From an uncultured Prevotella sp. (GTDB lineage Bacteria > Bacteroidota > Bacteroidia > Bacteroidales > Bacteroidaceae), in contig CALZAP010000061.1 in assembly GCA_945614335.1 (NCBI GenBank), forward strand, positions 1 through 7,328: a stretch of 7,328 nucleotides of DNA, written 5' to 3'. This document shows positions 5,080 through 7,328 of this stretch, piece by piece. The notes beneath the pieces were generated by a model. That model was not told the origin of the DNA. It saw only the letters and a program-made list of their open reading frames with translations, and made no database searches. Numbering within the stretch: the stretch's first letter is position 1; the number at the start of each line of letters is the position of its first letter. Made by a program: the position numbers and the translations under genes.

Positions 5080-7328
5080 TCATTTTGCTTGCAATGGGTT
5101 TTCTGGCCATTGGTGTTTTGGGTATCTCCTTTTCAGCTCTTTCCTCACTTCAAAATAGGTGGTCTGCCAGAAACTTGCAAGGTCTTGGGTGAGTTGTACT
5201 GGCTTGAAGCCTGGTGAGAGCAGTTCCATTAACACTGCTTGGCGGCCGTCGTCTACGGTAGGTGTGGTGGTCATGCCGAAACATTCCTGCAGGCGGACGC
5301 TGAGCACCGGTGCTTCTGCTCCCTTGCGGTAGTCAATGCGTGCGTGTCGGCCTGTGGGCATCAGTATTCGTGAGGGTGCAAGGCGGTCTACGGTAGTCTG
5401 CTGGTCGTATGTCAGCAGCCCCCATATCACGTCTTCCATATTTATCTTTTTAAGTTCTGCTGAAGTTGTGGCCTTTCCTATATAATAAGGTAGCCATTCT
5501 GAAGTGCGAGTCAGTATGGAGTCGTTGTCCACCTCGGGCAAGTCCAGTTCCCTGTGCCACTCGCTTACCGTTGCAATACGTCTTTGCAGTCGTGCCACGT
5601 TGTCGTTGAAGTCAAACATGCTCAGTCCTTCTTTAGGTGCAGCCTGGCAGATAGCCTCTGTTATGGCTTGTCTCACGTTGCAGTCCATAGGTTTCGTGTC
5701 GATGATGAGTGCTCCCAACCTTAGTTCACGTCTTGCCACAGCCTTTCCTTGTTTAGAGTCCCATGAGATGTTGTCTCTCCATTCCCCAATGTTTTCCAAG
5801 GTGTCGCGTTCCACTGGTGCGGCGAGGAATATGCGTTTGGCGAGTGAGGCAACGGCAAGTAGCTGGCAAGCCGAAAGGTCGTCGTCGTGACTGATGGTCA
5901 CGCTGTCTCCGCTCGCCAGTCTGTATTTGCAGTCTTCCGTGGCCATGGCCACTCGTTCGGGATAGGCTGATGCGATGAGGCGCCCGGTTTCCTTGCGGTC
6001 GGGTAGGGTGTTGTCTTCGTGTGTAGCTGTCATTCGCATGTATTGTTCAGCGATGGCGGCAATTCTTGCCCATCGTCCGTATTGTTTCTTTTTTCTTGCT
6101 TCCCTAAGCATTATTATTCGTGTGTTTATGTCAGCGTCGTTGTCGGAGTTTATCGGGTCTTTCTCTTCCAGTATGGCCGCAATGTCCGCCGCTAACGCCT
6201 TCGCCTTGTCGTTTTCGGCTTTTACAAGCATTTGAGCTATTCGAGGGTGGCAAGGCAGTTTGGCAAGTCTTTTTCCGTGTGGTGTGATTGTTCCGTTGTT
6301 GTCGGTGGCTCCGAGCATGGTGAGCAGTCTTTTTGCCTCAGCCACATGGGCCGTAGGTGGTTTTGTTAGCCATGGCATGAGCATGATGTCTCCCTCTCCC
6401 CATGCCGCAATGTCGAGCATGGTGGACGCTAAGTCAGCATATTCTATTTCCGGACGTCTACACTCGTCCATTCGCATTTCGGTGGCCTTTGTCCATAGCC
6501 TGTAGCACACGCCCTCACTCACTCGTCCGGCGCGTCCTGTCCTCTGTCTGGCCATGTCGAGCGAAATGCGTACAGTCTCAAGATGGCTTAGTGCGTTGCG
6601 CGGGTTGAACACGAGTGTTTTGCAAAGTCCGGAATCCACCACTGTCTTTATTCCTTCTATGGTGAGTGATGTTTCGGCTATTGGAGTTGCTATCACCACT
6701 TTCCGTTCCCCTTCTGCAGAGGGCATGATGGCTGTTTTCTGTTGTTGGGGTGTAAGCATTCCGTATAGAGGAAAGATGGCTGTCTTTCCAAGACTGTCGC
6801 CAAGTATTTCCTGACATTTTGTTATCTCGGCCTGTCCGGGCAGGAAGGCCAGTATGTCGCCTTGTTGTTCCCTGTGGGCCTTCTTTATGGCAGAGGCAAC
6901 GGCTTGCGCACAGTTAAACTGGTCAGCCTCGTCCATGTGTATGGTGGTCACGTCGTACATCCTTCCCCTGCTTTCAACCACTCTTGCTCCAATGGCCTTG
7001 CAGATGGCATCGGTGTCGATGGTAGCTGACATGAGTAAGATACGTAGGTCTGGACGCACTATCTGTTGTGCTTCCATCGTTAGCGCGAGAGCTGTGTCGG
7101 AAGCAAGGCTGCGTTCGTGAAACTCGTCGAAAATGACTGTTGACACCCCTTCAAGTGTAGGGTCGTCGATAATCATCCTTGTCAGTATGCCTTCAGTTAT
7201 CACTTCTATACGTGTCCTGTCCGACACCTTGGTCTCAAACCTCATTCTGTATCCTACAGTGTCGCCAACCTTTTCGCCCATCATGGCTGCCATTCGTTCT
7301 GCAATCTGGCGTGCTGCTATCCTTCTTG
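5080..7328 (-). CDS. hrpB: ATP-dependent helicase HrpB, lacking its N-terminus at the window edge
   Basis: This is a DEAH/DExH superfamily 2 helicase. The reading frame stays open to the window end: before the Met at 7293 the codons read RRIAARQIAER, the helicase motif Ia region, so that Met is internal. About 40-50 residues including Walker A should lie outside. Numbering from that Met, visible motifs are Ib TEGILTRM (33-40), II DEFH (56-59), III SAT (89-91), IV FLPGQAEI (150-157), V TPIAETSLTIEG (203-214) and VI QRTGRAGR (250-257). A helical HA2-like region follows, then the HrpB-specific C-terminal domain (about 600-737) ending in TYFEVRKELKRRYPKHQWPENPL, the family signature that separates HrpB from HrpA. 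The family is cytoplasmic and expected to unwind RNA with ATP; the biological substrate of HrpB is not established. All motifs after the missing Walker A are intact. It is co-oriented with putA, but the 541-base gap argues against tight coupling. Confidence 0.94.
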   Translation of the reverse strand, partial: RRIAARQIAERMAAMMGEKVGDTVGYRMRFETKVSDRTRIEVITEGILTRMIIDDPTLEGVSTVIFDEFHERSLASDTALALTMEAQQIVRPDLRILLMSATIDTDAICKAIGARVVESRGRMYDVTTIHMDEADQFNCAQAVASAIKKAHREQQGDILAFLPGQAEITKCQEILGDSLGKTAIFPLYGMLTPQQQKTAIMPSAEGERKVVIATPIAETSLTIEGIKTVVDSGLCKTLVFNPRNALSHLETVRISLDMARQRTGRAGRVSEGVCYRLWTKATEMRMDECRRPEIEYADLASTMLDIAAWGEGDIMLMPWLTKPPTAHVAEAKRLLTMLGATDNNGTITPHGKRLAKLPCHPRIAQMLVKAENDKAKALAADIAAILEEKDPINSDNDADINTRIIMLREARKKKQYGRWARIAAIAEQYMRMTATHEDNTLPDRKETGRLIASAYPERVAMATEDCKYRLASGDSVTISHDDDLSACQLLAVASLAKRIFLAAPVERDTLENIGEWRDNISWDSKQGKAVARRELRLGALIIDTKPMDCNVRQAITEAICQAAPKEGLSMFDFNDNVARLQRRIATVSEWHRELDLPEVDNDSILTRTSEWLPYYIGKATTSAELKKINMEDVIWGLLTYDQQTTVDRLAPSRILMPTGRHARIDYRKGAEAPVLSVRLQECFGMTTTPTVDDGRQAVLMELLSPGFKPVQLTQDLASFWQTTYFEVRKELKRRYPKHQWPENPLQAK

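Noticed and set aside
5504..7120. Several + strand open frames opposite hrpB
   Set aside because: They are shadows of the helicase reading frame, with no recognisable domains and no promoter.

Overview
The window looks like a chromosomal stretch from a Bacteroidota member, most likely a Prevotella/Segatella-type gut or rumen bacterium. Four things point there: a pectin-degrading GH28 enzyme, a short lipoprotein of a type common in that group, promoters of the Bacteroides TTTG / TAnnTTTG kind, and A-rich translation starts with little Shine-Dalgarno signal. The taxonomic call is an inference from protein flavour and promoter type; no rRNA or marker gene is present.

Layout, left to right. (a) 1-302, + strand: the C-terminal end of a GH28 polygalacturonase-like gene, cut by the window edge. 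(b) 303-363: a compact promoter and leader. (c) 364-912, + strand: a small lipoprotein gene (DUF4738-like) whose last codons form one arm of its own terminator. (d) 913-1094: a convergent gap holding that terminator and the terminator of the gene arriving from the right. (e) 1095-4538, - strand: a complete 1147-residue bifunctional proline dehydrogenase / L-glutamate-gamma-semialdehyde dehydrogenase (PutA) that lacks the DNA-binding domain of enterobacterial PutA. (f) 4539-5079: a 541-base AT-rich leader and promoter region. (g) 5080-7328, - strand: the ATP-dependent helicase HrpB, complete at its C-terminus but missing its first residues, including Walker A, beyond the right edge.

The genes do not form one pathway. 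PutA turns proline into glutamate and feeds electrons to the quinone pool. HrpB is an RNA-helicase-like protein of unsettled role. GH28 acts on pectin. putA and hrpB are co-oriented, but the long gap with two promoter matches suggests putA has its own transcription.

The most interesting part is the putA leader. Reading on the - strand, a promoter match is followed by a possible 30-codon ORF. Its stop codon lies inside the first arm of a long imperfect inverted repeat of about 135 bases, and that repeat closes only 12 bases before the putA start codon. This resembles a leader-peptide or translation-controlled switch, or an inserted MITE-like element taken over as a leader. This is inference from one sequence and needs comparative or expression data. 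The rest of the window is ordinary.
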